Source: Allolobophora icterica (Eukaryota; Annelida; Clitellata; Crassiclitellata; Lumbricidae). From it: 64,000 bases of DNA. The stretch's first letter is position 1; every line of letters starts with the position of its first letter. Made by a program: the position numbers and the translations under genes. Positions 1 through 9,999 of this stretch are shown one piece after another. The notes under the pieces are model-generated. The model was not told the origin of the DNA, did no database searches, and saw only the letters and a program-made list of their open reading frames with translations. Where the stretch lies: contig OY744613.1 of assembly GCA_963556255.1 (NCBI GenBank), positions 45,440,291 to 45,504,290 of the forward strand, read 5' to 3'.

Positions 1-498
1 AAGTGTGACCTTCGTTAGGGAACCAAAATTCGGAAATTCTTGGGAACAAAATTCAGGACATTCTGGTAACCTTACGGGGTCAGCGTTACATTTGGATTGT
101 GACACTTGGATGGCTGACACGCCGGTGGGGCGTTGGAGGGGCTCCATCGCCCGGTAACTAAAAATAGTTACTGGGAAAGACCACTGTTACCGAAAGACCG
201 CAGTACGGGAAAAGACCGCCCGACAACTGATTACAGTGCGGTAAGACCAGGAAAAACGATAGAGTCAGGAAAATCTTGTATTCAAACCAATCGTTATTCA
301 GAGCAAATAACTTGGTGATCGAAACACGTAGTTCCGAGAACTGACCGAAGGCGAAGTAGGGCCCACCTCGTGCGCCGGTCGGAACACAGTTCTGCGTGCG
401 GTTAGGGAGGTTTTAGACCTAGAACCTGTCCTATCAGAAGAGAGTGTCGTGAGACCAGTACACCGCGTTAATATCACACGTGCATATATTATCGCAAG
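1..498. other. no gene recognised
   Basis: Nothing recognisable apart from one short open frame at 133-318 with no family features. The sequence is of mixed composition and has no tandem repeat that I can see. It may belong to the same element as the ORF that follows. Confidence 0.4.
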
Positions 499-1107
499 AT
501 GTTGGCGTGTTTGAGACGGCACGACGTGACGACTCGTCAGATGTACACCTTGTCCTCTCGGACAGGAGAACGTTCAGAGATTTCCCCTATTGACGATAAC
601 TCGAGAGTCATGAGATGCAGAATGGTACGTGAGGGTTCGGTTAAGGTGGAGAAAAAGAGGAAGTCTTTGACTAAGAGATCTCACAGGAAGCTGAGGACTC
701 CTGCCGGCAAGAGAGCGAACCCTGTTCTAAAGGACGGCCATCCTGAGGACGAGGACGTTGCTCACCCGGCGACCGCGGCAGTGGCAGAGTCCGAAAGTGA
801 GATGGAGCTTGACAGCGACACTGTTCGCAAACAAGCGATACCCTCGGAACCTCCTCTTGGAGAAATGGGCACTGAGAGCGGAGACAGGGAACCGCTCGTC
901 TACATCAGAAGTAGACAGGATAGTGACCCGGGTGACTCCAGAAGGTCAGTTGGCGGGAGCCGAACCCAGCCCGACGACGAAGCAGCGTCTCGGGTAAGAC
1001 CGACACAAATTGGTACCATGTCTGATGAAGGGTTAGTTGATCTCGAGCGACGAACGTCACAGTGTCACCAGCATCGAAAGACACGGATACAGAATTATGG
1101 TGGTTAG
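499..1107 (+). CDS. unrecognised 202-codon ORF, probably repeat-derived
   Basis: An uninterrupted frame runs from ATG 499. I do not recognise the product. The predicted protein is charged: a Lys/Arg-rich patch lies at about residues 48-72, followed by an acidic Glu/Asp/Ser stretch at about 80-110, with no membrane segment and no Cys/His zinc motif. The last codons lie in a 78-bp block (1061-1138) that recurs at 6006-6083, which suggests the ORF is part of a dispersed element, for example the 5' end of a retroelement. A MITE starts just after it. It could equally be a chance frame in GC-richer repeat DNA. Confidence 0.25.
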   Translation: MLACLRRHDVTTRQMYTLSSRTGERSEISPIDDNSRVMRCRMVREGSVKVEKKRKSLTKRSHRKLRTPAGKRANPVLKDGHPEDEDVAHPATAAVAESESEMELDSDTVRKQAIPSEPPLGEMGTESGDREPLVYIRSRQDSDPGDSRRSVGGSRTQPDDEAASRVRPTQIGTMSDEGLVDLERRTSQCHQHRKTRIQNYGG

Positions 1108-1138
1108 ATTAAGGGCAGAAAAAGTTAAAGACCTGCTC
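1061..1138 (+). repeat. dispersed 78-bp repeat, copy 1
   Basis: This block is identical or nearly so to 6006-6083 in the same orientation. Similarity begins at agtgtcaccagcatcg and stops at acctgctc, exactly where the inverted-repeat element at 1137-1537 begins, so that element appears to have inserted into this repeat. Confidence 0.8.
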
Positions 1139-1537
1139 TGATATTGTGGCATTTGAATATTTGTAGGAAATAGTTTAAAATAAAGCCGTGTAGAATTGGG
1201 CTATGGCTTGCAAGCTACGTTAAGAACGTTCCTGATGGGGGAGACCGGTGTTGGATGCAAGAGGTGTTGGTTGCAACACCCTCACCAGTTAAGCGCTATA
1301 TAATAGCAGCATGAAATTACCTCGCGTCCTTGTACATAATAGCTTTTCTGTCAATGTGACCTAATATAACGTATCTTTGCAGGAAGTTGATAATGCTACA
1401 GAAAATAATTAAAAGTTTTTTTGCAATGAAAGTAACTTTTCCGGCTTTGTTTAACGTAGCTTGCAAGCCATAGCCCAATTCTACACGGCTTTATTTTAAA
1501 CTATTTCCTACAAATATTCAAATGCCACAATATCAGA
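1137..1537. mobile_element. 401-bp foldback/MITE with perfect 87-bp terminal inverted repeats
   Basis: Bases 1137-1223 and 1451-1537 are perfect reverse complements (87 bp each, outer end tctgatattgtggcatttg). The 227-bp interior has no coding capacity. No clear target-site duplication is visible. The perfect arms indicate recent insertion or continuing homogenisation. The superfamily cannot be named from the termini. Confidence 0.85.
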
Positions 1538-2486
1538 TTATATTCAGCGTTAGTCCCTCTACAAATTCTAGAATAAATTATCATTGTAGCACTTATGAAT
1601 GCATAATAAAAAATCACTTTGAACGTCCAATACTTGGACTATAGGAGAAATCTGCCACAAGAGATGAAAGAAACTAAGAAACAAAGTAACTCCTTGAGAT
1701 AAAATGGAGCAGAGGCTGCTAGCGAATTACGCATAAACATCGGGATCATAGTCAATGCGCTTTTGATTTGGTAACCATGTGAATGTGCGCTATATTCATC
1801 ATTTATTATTTTAGGTTTCCTCTACAGTAAGGTTAAGTTAATTCGCACAATGATTATAATACACTCAAAATTAGATCAAAAAGATCAAGGTGAAGTATAA
1901 AATTTCAGAATATTAAATAAATGTAATCAATTCATAGAGATATAAGTAGGCTATCTGCAATTTATGACATGCAGCTTATTTATTTAAAGGCTAAGAACAG
2001 AATTAAGTGTATTATAAAATCACCAAAGACAACAAACCAACAAATATTCAGCACACAAGACAATCTTGATTACACATAAATCTTTTGTAATGACAAAACA
2101 TAATGTCAGACAATTAATCGAAGTAGAATAAGCTAATTACTTTTATTACTTAATACACCATGAATGTTACAATACGCTAGGTAACAATAGTCTAAAATAG
2201 TCTCACAAAACAAAATAGAGCAAAACGTTCTGTTAAATATTTAGTCCAGCAGAAGGAGTTGTGCAGCTGAATTTTCCTAATATTTAACAATAAAGCTGTG
2301 ATGTAGTGGAACTCAAAACGAAAAGCTTGACTGCATCTATAGTAGCTCAGTAGCATAAAATGTCATTTTGATGACCTACAACAATTCTACATTCTTACAG
2401 TAATTATATGAGAAGAAGTAACAACTTAGATATGTGGTGTCAATAAAGAATAACATCTGCATGCTCTACATCAGAAAGCCTACTGT
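1538..2486. other. AT-rich non-coding DNA
   Basis: No ORF, RNA gene or repeat structure is recognised here. The DNA is AT-rich intergenic sequence 3' of zinc-finger gene Z1. Confidence 0.5.
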
Positions 2487-2494
2487 CTAAGTAT

Positions 2495-3031
2495 CAGGGC
2501 ATATTTTAACTGTATAACTAGTGGGACAAATGTCCCAGTAGTGTTAGGATTTGTCCCAGTAGTTAGGCTGATTTGTCCCAGGCAATGTATGGTTAAAGTT
2601 TTAAGATTTGCCCCAGTAGTAAATTCCCAAAAAGGTGATGAACTTTTTCTGGAGATGAATTCCTAAGAAAAGGTCATGAACTGTTTTCTGGAGGTGACTT
2701 TTTCTGGAGATGACTTCCTAAAAAAAGGTCGTCAACTTTTTCTGGAGGTGTATACCTAAAGAAAAGTCATCAAGTGTTTTCGGGAGATGACTTTTTCAGG
2801 AGACGACCTCCTAAAAAAAGGTCATCAACTTTTTTGGGAGAAGAATTCCGAAGAAAAGGTCATCGACGGTTTTCGGGAGGTGAATTTTTTGGGAGATGAC
2901 TTCTGACTTCCTAAAAAAAGGTCATCAACTTTTTCGGGGAGATGAATTCCCAGAAGAAGGTCATCAAAGTTTTTCAGAGACGAGTTCCAAAATTTTGTCC
3001 CAGTAGTCTAAATTCCTTAAAATATGCACTG
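2495..3031. mobile_element. hAT-type MITE with 8-bp target-site duplication ctaagtat
   Basis: The direct repeat ctaagtat (2487-2494 and 3032-3039) flanks inverted termini cagggcatattttaa and ttaaaatatgcactg. Inside the left end the phrase tttgtcccagtagt is iterated, followed by a degenerate minisatellite built on gatgaattcct / aaaaaggtcatcaactttt. There is no transposase. An 8-bp duplication with CAG-type ends fits the hAT superfamily. A related single end lies at 51,405-51,504. Confidence 0.9.
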
Positions 3032-3149
3032 CTAAGTATACTGAACTAAAAGTGGTACAAATATGTGTGCATGCATTCCAGCACTTCTATAGCATTTTCT
3101 TAGCTCAAATTGCAAGTGTTATAATCTGTAAGTACAGTATGTGGAATCA

Positions 3150-4835
3150 TCATTCAACAAGGTCAGCAACTAAGTCATCAGGTGGAGAAAATCGATGAAT
3201 AGAGCAATGCTCTAGAAATACTTTCTCTATTACAAACAATTTGTCACATATAACACATCCAAAGGATTTTGACAAAAACGCTTTTCCATCCACAGAAGAT
3301 TTGAAATTTCTAACATACAGACATCCCCCATCTCTACTTTTCTGTAAAGGACCTGCAGTTCCATTAGTATCCGGATACATGCTCTTTGGTTTATCAATAA
3401 CGCCTGCACTGCTAAAAGTGATGAAATGATCAGACAGGCTAGCAATTACTTCACTTTCAATTTTAAAATTCTGTGGCTGTGTTCCTGCATAGAATTTTAA
3501 AGACTTTGATGAAGAACTGCTCTTTATATTACGTTTAATGCGCGTTTCTTCCTTCTCACTTGCATGAGTTCTAATATGCTTCTTTAGATTTCCAAATTGT
3601 GTGAATCCTTTATTACAAACCTCACATATGAATGGCATTTCTCCAGTATGGATTCTCATGTGCGTTTCGAGTTTACTATGACAGGCAAATGGTTTCTGAC
3701 GTAACTGGCACATGTATGGTTTTTCGCCAGTATGGTTAATCATGTGCGTTTTCAGAATACTGCCTCCAATAAATGATTTCAGACACAAATGGCACCTGTA
3801 GGGTTTTTCACCAGTGTGGGTTCTCATGTGCGTTTTCAGAGTACTACCTCCAGAATATGATTTCTGACATAGCTCGCACTTGTATGGTTTTTCTCCAGTG
3901 TGGCTTCTCATGTGCATTTTGAGATTACTATGGATACCAAATGATTTTTGACATAACTGGCACATGTATGGTTTTTCACCAGTATGAGTTCTCATGTGCG
4001 TTTTCAGAGAACTACCTGTAGAACATGACTTCATACATAGCTGGCACATGTATGGTTTTTCACCAGTATGGGTTCTCATGTGCGTTTTCAGAGAACCACC
4101 TGTAGAACATGACTTCATACATAGCTGGCACCTATATGGTTTTTCGTCAGTATGGGTTCTCGAGTGCGTTTTCAGATGACTACCTTGAGCAAATGATTTC
4201 TGACATAGCTGGCACTTGTAGGGTTTTTCGCCAGTATGGGTTTTCATGTGCGTTTTCAGATAACTACCGTTAAAAAATGATTTCTGACATAACTGGCAGC
4301 AATATGGTTTTTCACCAGTATGAGTTCTCATGTGCGTTTTCAGAGTACTACCTTCAGTAAATGACTTATGACATAGCTGGCATCTGTATGGCCTTTCGCC
4401 AGTATGGGTTCTCGTGTGCTTTTTCAGAGAACCACTCTCAGTAAATGATTTCTGACATAGCTCACACCTGTATGGTTTTTCGCCAGTATGGGTTCTCATG
4501 TGCTTTTTCAGAGAACCACTCACAGTAAATGATTTCTGACATAGCTCACACCTGAATGGTTTTTTGCCAGTATGGATTCTCGTGTGGTTTTTAAGAAAAA
4601 TGCCTTGATTAAATGATTTCTGACATAAATTGCACCTATATGGTTTTTCACCAGTATGGGTTCTCACGTGCGTTTTCAGATTACTACCTTTACTAAATGA
4701 CTTCTGACATAAATGACACCTATGTGGTTTTTCGCCAGTATGGGTTCTCATATGTGCCATCATGCCACCTATATCAGTATATGAGTTCTCAGTAAACTCA
4801 ATTTTGTATGGTTTCTCTCTATTATGGGTTCTCAT
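3150..4835 (-). CDS. Z1: C2H2 poly-zinc-finger protein (561 aa)
   Basis: A sequence-specific DNA-binding protein by family, presumably nuclear. Fourteen tandem C2H2 units (about residues 33-424) are joined by TGEKPY/F linkers and follow one degenerate unit. Unit 13 reads CQLR, so its second zinc-binding Cys is Arg. Units 8 and 9 are almost identical, indicating a recent 84-bp internal duplication. The C-terminal third is finger-free until an atypical finger-like module at about 525-547 (C-x2-C-x12-H-C) and an acidic tail; Z2 and Z3 share this module. No KRAB, BTB or SCAN domain is visible. The start is uncertain: the first Met lies inside a finger, and upstream fingers are broken by a stop and a frameshift, so an upstream exon or a truncation is possible. 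Confidence 0.85.
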   Translation of the reverse strand: MRTHNREKPYKIEFTENSYTDIGGMMAHMRTHTGEKPHRCHLCQKSFSKGSNLKTHVRTHTGEKPYRCNLCQKSFNQGIFLKNHTRIHTGKKPFRCELCQKSFTVSGSLKKHMRTHTGEKPYRCELCQKSFTESGSLKKHTRTHTGERPYRCQLCHKSFTEGSTLKTHMRTHTGEKPYCCQLCQKSFFNGSYLKTHMKTHTGEKPYKCQLCQKSFAQGSHLKTHSRTHTDEKPYRCQLCMKSCSTGGSLKTHMRTHTGEKPYMCQLCMKSCSTGSSLKTHMRTHTGEKPYMCQLCQKSFGIHSNLKMHMRSHTGEKPYKCELCQKSYSGGSTLKTHMRTHTGEKPYRCHLCLKSFIGGSILKTHMINHTGEKPYMCQLRQKPFACHSKLETHMRIHTGEMPFICEVCNKGFTQFGNLKKHIRTHASEKEETRIKRNIKSSSSSKSLKFYAGTQPQNFKIESEVIASLSDHFITFSSAGVIDKPKSMYPDTNGTAGPLQKSRDGGCLYVRNFKSSVDGKAFLSKSFGCVICDKLFVIEKVFLEHCSIHRFSPPDDLVADLVE

Positions 4836-4960
4836 GTGCTTTTTCAGAGTACTACCCTGATAAAATGGCTTCTAACATGTATGGCACCGATGCAGTGATA
4901 CTGCTTTTCTCCCGTACGGGTTCTCGTATTTCCTGTTAGGTTACTCGCTTAATTGATATT
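4836..4960 (-). pseudogene. decayed 5' zinc fingers of Z1
   Basis: In the frame of Z1 the codons before Met 4835 still encode finger residues (GSTLKKHMRTH). An in-frame TAG at 4872-4874 interrupts that finger, and the next finger upstream (REKQYHC) is in another frame. The array was therefore longer, and its 5' part has degenerated. Confidence 0.65.
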
Positions 4961-6005
4961 TTCACTGTTTTCTTCAATATGGGCAATGTAGTTTCTTTGT
5001 GAGATGATCACTTTGAGTATAAAGTTTCTCAAATAATTGACATCTGAGTGGATTTTCTTAAACGTCATTTGCGTGTGCTTCTACAATCAACAGACTGTAA
5101 ACAAAGTTGGGATTTGTACGGCTTTTGATGAGCATGAGCTGTGAGATGAACTTCAAAGTAATTGCCTCTGTAAAACTCTGCAATTGTTGTTGTCGTAGCC
5201 TTTCCAACACAAGCAGCGTCCAGTTTTTCGCAATATCGTTGATTTCATTAAAGCTTACATTTCAGATGGCTACAAGATGGGTTTTTTTAGTAAAGGAAGA
5301 ATTAGTCACACAGAAAACCTGCTATGAAATGCTGAAGATATCCATCCTTTGTATAATAGCAAATGTTTATACTATTGTTCGGTTTGACTATAGCGAAAGT
5401 TGTAGTCAAATAAATCCACTGTGTTGTTCTGAATCAAGATTAATGAGATAAAGACCTTGCGTTGCAACTGCATTTTGAAGCTCCAACAGAATGTTGCTAA
5501 TTTTCTTCATATTCTTGCTAAAAAGAACAGTAAACCTCAAATATTTAACATGCTTCCAAATATAGAACGTAATTTCATTAATGTTTACGGTGTATTACAA
5601 TAGAACAGATGATCTCCAATTGCAGTTGAGTGAGTAGTTAGTAATAATGGCAAGGCACAATTCCAGGAATTCTTTCACTAATTTTCTTCTAAGAAGTTGA
5701 CTTGCTTCGGCAGCAGAGTTAAAGAGGCGTCTTCAGTGGTCAACCAGCGAAACCTCTTTCCAAAGTCAATATCATCTGAGGATAGGAAATTTGAATATTC
5801 GAACAATGCAAAGAGCTGGAAAGTTATAAAAAGTAAATAAGTTAAATAAGAAGAATAAGAATGTAGATCCTAGGGCTGAAAGAGTTTAGATGGAAGGATG
5901 ATCGAGACTTCACCTGTGATGGAGTAAAAAAAGATTATATTATACTCGAGAGGAGAGGAGTAGCTGACAAGAGCCGCGCTGCTGGTAGAACGGCATGTTG
6001 CAGAT
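4961..6005. other. no gene recognised
   Basis: This is the 5' flank of Z1. An open frame at 5107-5451 (+) shows no domain or family signature and overlaps no homologous copy near Z2; I read it as chance. Weak traces of further finger sequence may persist to about 5100. Confidence 0.4.
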
Positions 6006-6083
6006 AGTGTCACCAGCATCGAAAGACACGGATACAGAATTATGGTGGTTAGATTAAGGGCAGAAAAAGTTAAAGACCTGCTC
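6006..6083 (+). repeat. dispersed 78-bp repeat, copy 2
   Basis: Same sequence as 1061-1138. Here it continues uninterrupted into agaggtagcaaaaggtgctgg, the continuation that the MITE interrupts in copy 1. One frame contains MVVRLRAEKVKDLLRGSKR, which may be part of a mobile-element protein that I cannot name. Confidence 0.7.
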
Positions 6084-6144
6084 AGAGGTAGCAAAAGGTG
6101 CTGGTCTGGCGAGTCTGTATGGTGTCCCGGAGAATTGCCATAAT

Positions 6145-6330
6145 GGTTAAATGACAAGTGGTTCATCGACAAATGGTTCACTACCTTTCACGACCTTCTA
6201 ACTTCTAGTTTGAATTTTTCTATGACATGTTTTCATCGCTGAAGCAGCGTAAATAATATGAAATAATTTCCGCTGAAACCTGGGTTTATGAAAAAAAGAG
6301 TTCAAACTAGAAGTTGGATGGCAGATGAAA
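6145..6330 (-). mobile_element. partial copy of the 'acgacaaatggttcac' foldback family
   Basis: Contains atcgacaaatggttcacta, the ttctaacttctagtttgaa phrase and a ~90-bp core that is the reverse complement of about 9790-9960. It is therefore an inverted, truncated relative of the element at 9541-9999. Confidence 0.65.
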
Positions 6331-6339
6331 CTTTAGCTC

Positions 6340-7320
6340 AAAATGAATGCGGAAGAAATTTCTTAAGAACAGCAGATCCACAGAAGTTTTGTGAACATGT
6401 AGAAAGGATTTATACAGAAAGAAATTAATAGCGTTGACACCGGGAAATTTAAAGAAAATCATTTTGTTTGAAGAAGCAAAGAAAGAGAGAGAAAAAACAT
6501 GTTTATACTTTATTAAGGCTCACTATGTGCGAATGCAACGATTCCTACAAGAGGATGATGCATCATTCACGAAAACAACCACAACAATAATTATACACCT
6601 GGAGGATACTTACTAGAACCTACAAGCGAAAAACATTTACCATTAAAACCACTGATCCATCACATCATCGGCGAACATGTACAATCGAGGTGCCTAATCC
6701 TAGCCCTGAATTTTGAAATCCAGCTTCCACTTGCAGGTATAGTTTTTTAGTCACACAAGTACATATTAAATAGGAACCCCGATTGTACATGTTCGCCACG
6801 TCATCTGGCGGGGATTATAAATTTGAGCTATATAAAATTCTAATTACGACATAACACAGGACTGGAGAGATAAAATGATCAAAATGCCAGTTACAGTCTG
6901 AACTGTTCAACTGATTTAGCCTATTGTAGAAAGAGCGTAATACGCCTTAATATACCTAACAAACGCCTCTTTAAATTAGAATACGCCGAACCTAAAACAG
7001 ACGTCTCGAAGTAATACGCCTTAATGCACAGACGGCAATTTTATTGTTTGAAAATAACTGACGGTGTAATAATGAAAAGCGTGATTCTAGTTTCCTTTAT
7101 CCTGCACTTAAAATGGCTGTAACTAAAACAAATCTCCTTCAACTAAAAGTGTGATTACCAAGTATTCTGACATCTAGCGAATAAATAACTTCCAATTGCT
7201 AAGGCCAATTCAAACTTATTATAGGGAAATGATAGAATTGTTAAATTAGTGGTGCAAATTATTTTTTTTATAATTAATTTAGAACATTCTTTTAATACCG
7301 ATGCGAAAATCTAGAGTATG
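6340..7320. repeat. duplicated 5'-flank block, copy 1 (pair of 13,120-13,980)
   Basis: About 0.9-1 kb aligns by eye in the same orientation with 13,120-13,980. Shared landmarks are gaaatttctta, ttaaagaaaatcat, gatttgcgctatataaaatt (ttgagctat here), aatgaaaagcgtgattct and tattctgacatctag. Both copies lie upstream of minus-strand zinc-finger genes (Z1, Z2), so the genes and their flanks were probably duplicated together. Promoter or 5' exon sequence may be conserved here. Confidence 0.75.
6670..6797. mobile_element. 128-bp MITE, family ggcgaacatgtacaatcg
   Basis: Inverted ends ggcgaacatgtacaatcg and cgattgtacatgttcgcc are flanked by acatcatc (6662-6669) and acgtcatc (6798-6805), an 8-bp duplication with one mismatch. 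The paralogous block near 13,400 has the uninterrupted site (aggtcatctgatgggg), an empty-site control. Related copies are at 29,446-29,621 and 31,673-31,898. Confidence 0.85.
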
Positions 7321-7332
7321 TGTGTATATAGT

Positions 7333-7575
7333 GTAATTTGTGGCGAGTGGTGACTCAGTGGTAAGTTCGGCGCCTTGTGACCGGAGGGTTGCAGGTTCTA
7401 ATCCCACTCTATCAGCTGCGTACGGACCTTGGGCAAGTCCTTCACTCGCAATTGCTCGTGGCGCTTCGGCGTGAAAATTCCGGCACAGTATCAAATGCTG
7501 TAGTCGGGAGTGCCTCTGAGTAGTAGTAGACTTCGAGAGGCGCTATAGAAATATCCGGAATAAATAAATTAATAT
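7333..7575 (+). mobile_element. tRNA-derived SINE with a LINE-like 3' tail
   Basis: The head resembles a tRNA gene: an A-box-like tgactcagtggtaagttcgg and a B-box-like ggttctaatccc. The body ends in gtgcctctgagtag...gaggcgctatagaaatatcc followed by an aataaataaatt tail. That end closely resembles the 3' ends of the LINEs at 14,711-14,843 and 62,210-62,300, which suggests mobilisation by that LINE. Confidence 0.8.
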
Positions 7576-7922
7576 ATGTATGCATGCATGAATAGGCACC
7601 AAGTTGACCCAGAAAGTGTGAGTGCGGAAAGAGAGTGAAAGGATTTTTCGCGCGTAAGCGCGAGACATTTTTCTTGGACCTTTGTGCTACAATGTTACAA
7701 TGCTACAAAATACCATGGTTCTCTCCAATCTCAATTCTCAGTTCCTTTGTTTTAGCCTATAATTATGATGGGAAATTACAAATGCCGTGGCTTCTCTCGT
7801 CCAATGTCATTTCTTAATATTTTTAATATTTGACATTTTCTATATCTTTGTTTCGTTGGATTTGGTTAAGACACGTGCACTTATTTGAATTATCCCTTTC
7901 ACAGTAGAATCTGCACTGCAAT
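7576..7922. other. no gene recognised
   Basis: Non-coding flank of the SINE. The 60-codon open frame at 7635-7817 has no recognisable features. Confidence 0.4.
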
Positions 7923-8215
7923 CTACACAGAGATGCCGATCTTGTTGGACAGGTAGGGAGACACTACGACGTCTTTTGAACCTTCTAGTTTGACCTTTAT
8001 TTTCATCGTTCTTCCAGCTTCTAGTTTTAGTTCATTTTCATCGCTCTTCCACCTTCCAGTTTGACCTCTATTTTTTATCGCTCTTCCAGCTTCCAGTGTT
8101 AGTTCATTATGCTGCCAAATGTCTGTTAACGTTTCGTCTGTAGACGAAACGTCATAATGGGCGAAATGTCGATCGGTGAAATGTCTGTAGATGAATTGTC
8201 GTAGAGGGTTTGTGT
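7923..8215. repeat. phrase repeats (cttctagttt and gacgaaacgtc types)
   Basis: Several copies of a ~36-bp phrase (tcatcgctcttccagcttct plus agtttgacctctatttt) are followed by gacgaaacgtcataatgg, gcgaaatgtcgatcgg and tgaaatgtctgtag. The cttctagttt phrase recurs at 6190-6330, 8690-8800, 9640-9950 and 38,065-38,125. Confidence 0.65.
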
Positions 8216-8588
8216 TCACGTGTTGAGTTAGTTAGTCAGGGTTAGCTTTTGAGTGATAGTTGTTGTTCTGTTGAGAGATGCTTCAAGGTTTAGTTATGAT
8301 GATGTGCAGAAATGTAAGGTAGTTTTGAGATCCGATTTTTATACGGAGTTGAGTTGACGTGATTCTCGAGAGTTATTGACGGTTAATTACTGAAAGAGCT
8401 ACAGACTCAGCTAGTTAGGACGGATGATTGCCGACTGTTGTTCATCGACGATTGGTCGTTGATTGTTATTACTGCGGTAGTTGCTGTAAGAGCTTTAGGC
8501 CTAACTCAGCACCAAGTTAGTAAGTAAGTAAGTATATCCTTAACGGATATGGTACCTCTTAAGGTTTGTATTATTTGAGTTACATTGG
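8216..8588. other. no gene recognised
   Basis: No coding or RNA signature. Short near-repeats (gttgatt, gagttg) only. Confidence 0.4.
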
Positions 8589-8885
8589 GATACGGAAATT
8601 TGGCCCCCGGGAAGAATCGCCCCCGGAAGATTCGCCCCGACATTTGGCCCCCGGGAAGATTCGCCTCCCCCCGGATGAAAATGTAACTAAGAATAGAAGC
8701 GGGATCTAGGATGAAACTGTTACCAAGGCTAATACAGTTCAAACCAGAAGCTGGATCTATGATGAAAATGTAACTAAGACTAGAAGCTGGATTAACGATG
8801 AATCTTCCGGGGACGAAAGTTCCGTGGGGCGAAATGCCGGGGGCGAATCTTCCGGGGGCGAGTCTTCCAGGGGCGAAAAGTCCTA
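8589..8885. mobile_element. foldback element with iterated cgaatcttccggggg ends
   Basis: The left end carries three iterations of the antisense phrase (ggaagattcgccccc type) and the right end carries four of the sense phrase (gggggcgaatcttccg). The arms therefore fold on each other while each end is internally repetitive. The middle holds the ctagaagctggat phrase. There is no coding potential. Confidence 0.7.
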
Positions 8886-9328
8886 GAACCGTTTTTTTTC
8901 ATTGAAGCAGATGGATCGGAGTAGTAGGCATTAACGGCTATAGGTTTCCACATAGATTTAAGAAGGATACGAAATGATCTTCGAATTTAGTTTTGTAATA
9001 TTGAAGATAAACGAGCTGGAATCTGTATTATGCCAAAGATTTGCCATTGTGGTGATTTTTGTTGAATTGACGATTTCGATTTATGTTTATCTGGAAACAG
9101 CTAGATGTTTCTTCTCCTGATACTCATTTTACGTTGTGAATTGAACGAGGTTGGCAAACAAGAAACGTTCAGAGTTATCTTGGTCTTCAGTCTTCTTTAA
9201 TTTGTTGAGCAATTTCAGACGATCAGCAACCCCTAAGCCCGCCGGATATAATGAGGGTGAGACCCCGAGCCAGAGAACAGAGGTACAAACCGGCGAATCC
9301 TGCCCCTGAAAGTTAGGCATCCTGGTAG
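8886..9328. other. no gene recognised
   Basis: Non-coding. A minus-strand frame crosses 9129-9328, but only its 5' part (above 9330) resembles reverse transcriptase. Confidence 0.4.
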
Positions 9329-9329
9329 A

Positions 9330-9492
9330 AACCGGGGCTGGGAGGTTTGCGACAGTACTTACACATCTGTGGGAGTAATAGACATTCGTTTCATCTGCAA
9401 AAAGTATAAACTGCAAGTGGAAAGAGACGACGGGGAGGTCATTTATGCATATAAGGAATACTAGAGTTCGATCCTTGGGGAACCCCATAGTC
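9330..9492 (-). pseudogene. non-LTR reverse transcriptase fragment
   Basis: The minus strand reads GVPQGS and then, after a frameshift, INDLPVVSFHLQFILFADET. These are the region before motif C and a motif C in which the usual ADD is ADE. Only about 50 codons remain, so this is a 5'- and 3'-truncated LINE relic. Confidence 0.75.
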
Positions 9493-9540
9493 GACCGGGG
9501 ATTTTACTTTCTTTTTATGTCCTCTTGTGCTAGAACGGTG

Positions 9541-9999
9541 TCACGACAAATGGTTCACAGACAAATGAATGGTTCACAGACAAATGCATGGTTCACAACA
9601 AATGGTTCATGGACAAATGGTTCACGATCTTCCAGTTTCTAGTCTGGGCAATGTTTTCATCGAAAATCCAGCTACTAGTTTTAGTTAAATACATTTATCG
9701 ATAAGCCAGCTTCTAGTTTGAGCTCTATTTTCATCGCTGATCCAACTTCTAGTTTAAGCTCTAGTTTTATCGCTCTTCCAGCCTCTAGTTTTAGTTATAT
9801 ATTCATAAACTCGGGTTTAAGCAGAAATTATTTCGTATTATTTACACTGCTTCAGCGATAAAGAAAACATGTAAAATAGCAAAATTCAAACTAGAAGTTG
9901 GATGATCGATGCAAATATGGCTCAAGCTAGAAGCTTGAAGATCGCGAAAGCTGGTGAACCATTTGTCGTGAACCATATGACCATGAACCATTTGTCGTG
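9541..9999. mobile_element. 459-bp foldback element with iterated acaaatggttcac ends
   Basis: The left end repeats acaaatggttcac five times (9546-9632). The right end repeats gaaccatttgtcgtg / gaaccatatgaccat (9956-9999), so the termini form an inverted repeat of a short iterated phrase. The middle has several ttccagcttctagttt phrases. Non-coding. A truncated inverted copy is at 6145-6330. Confidence 0.8.

Noticed and set aside
5107..5451. 114-codon plus-strand ORF
   Set aside because: Not conserved in the paralogous Z2 upstream region and without any protein signature.
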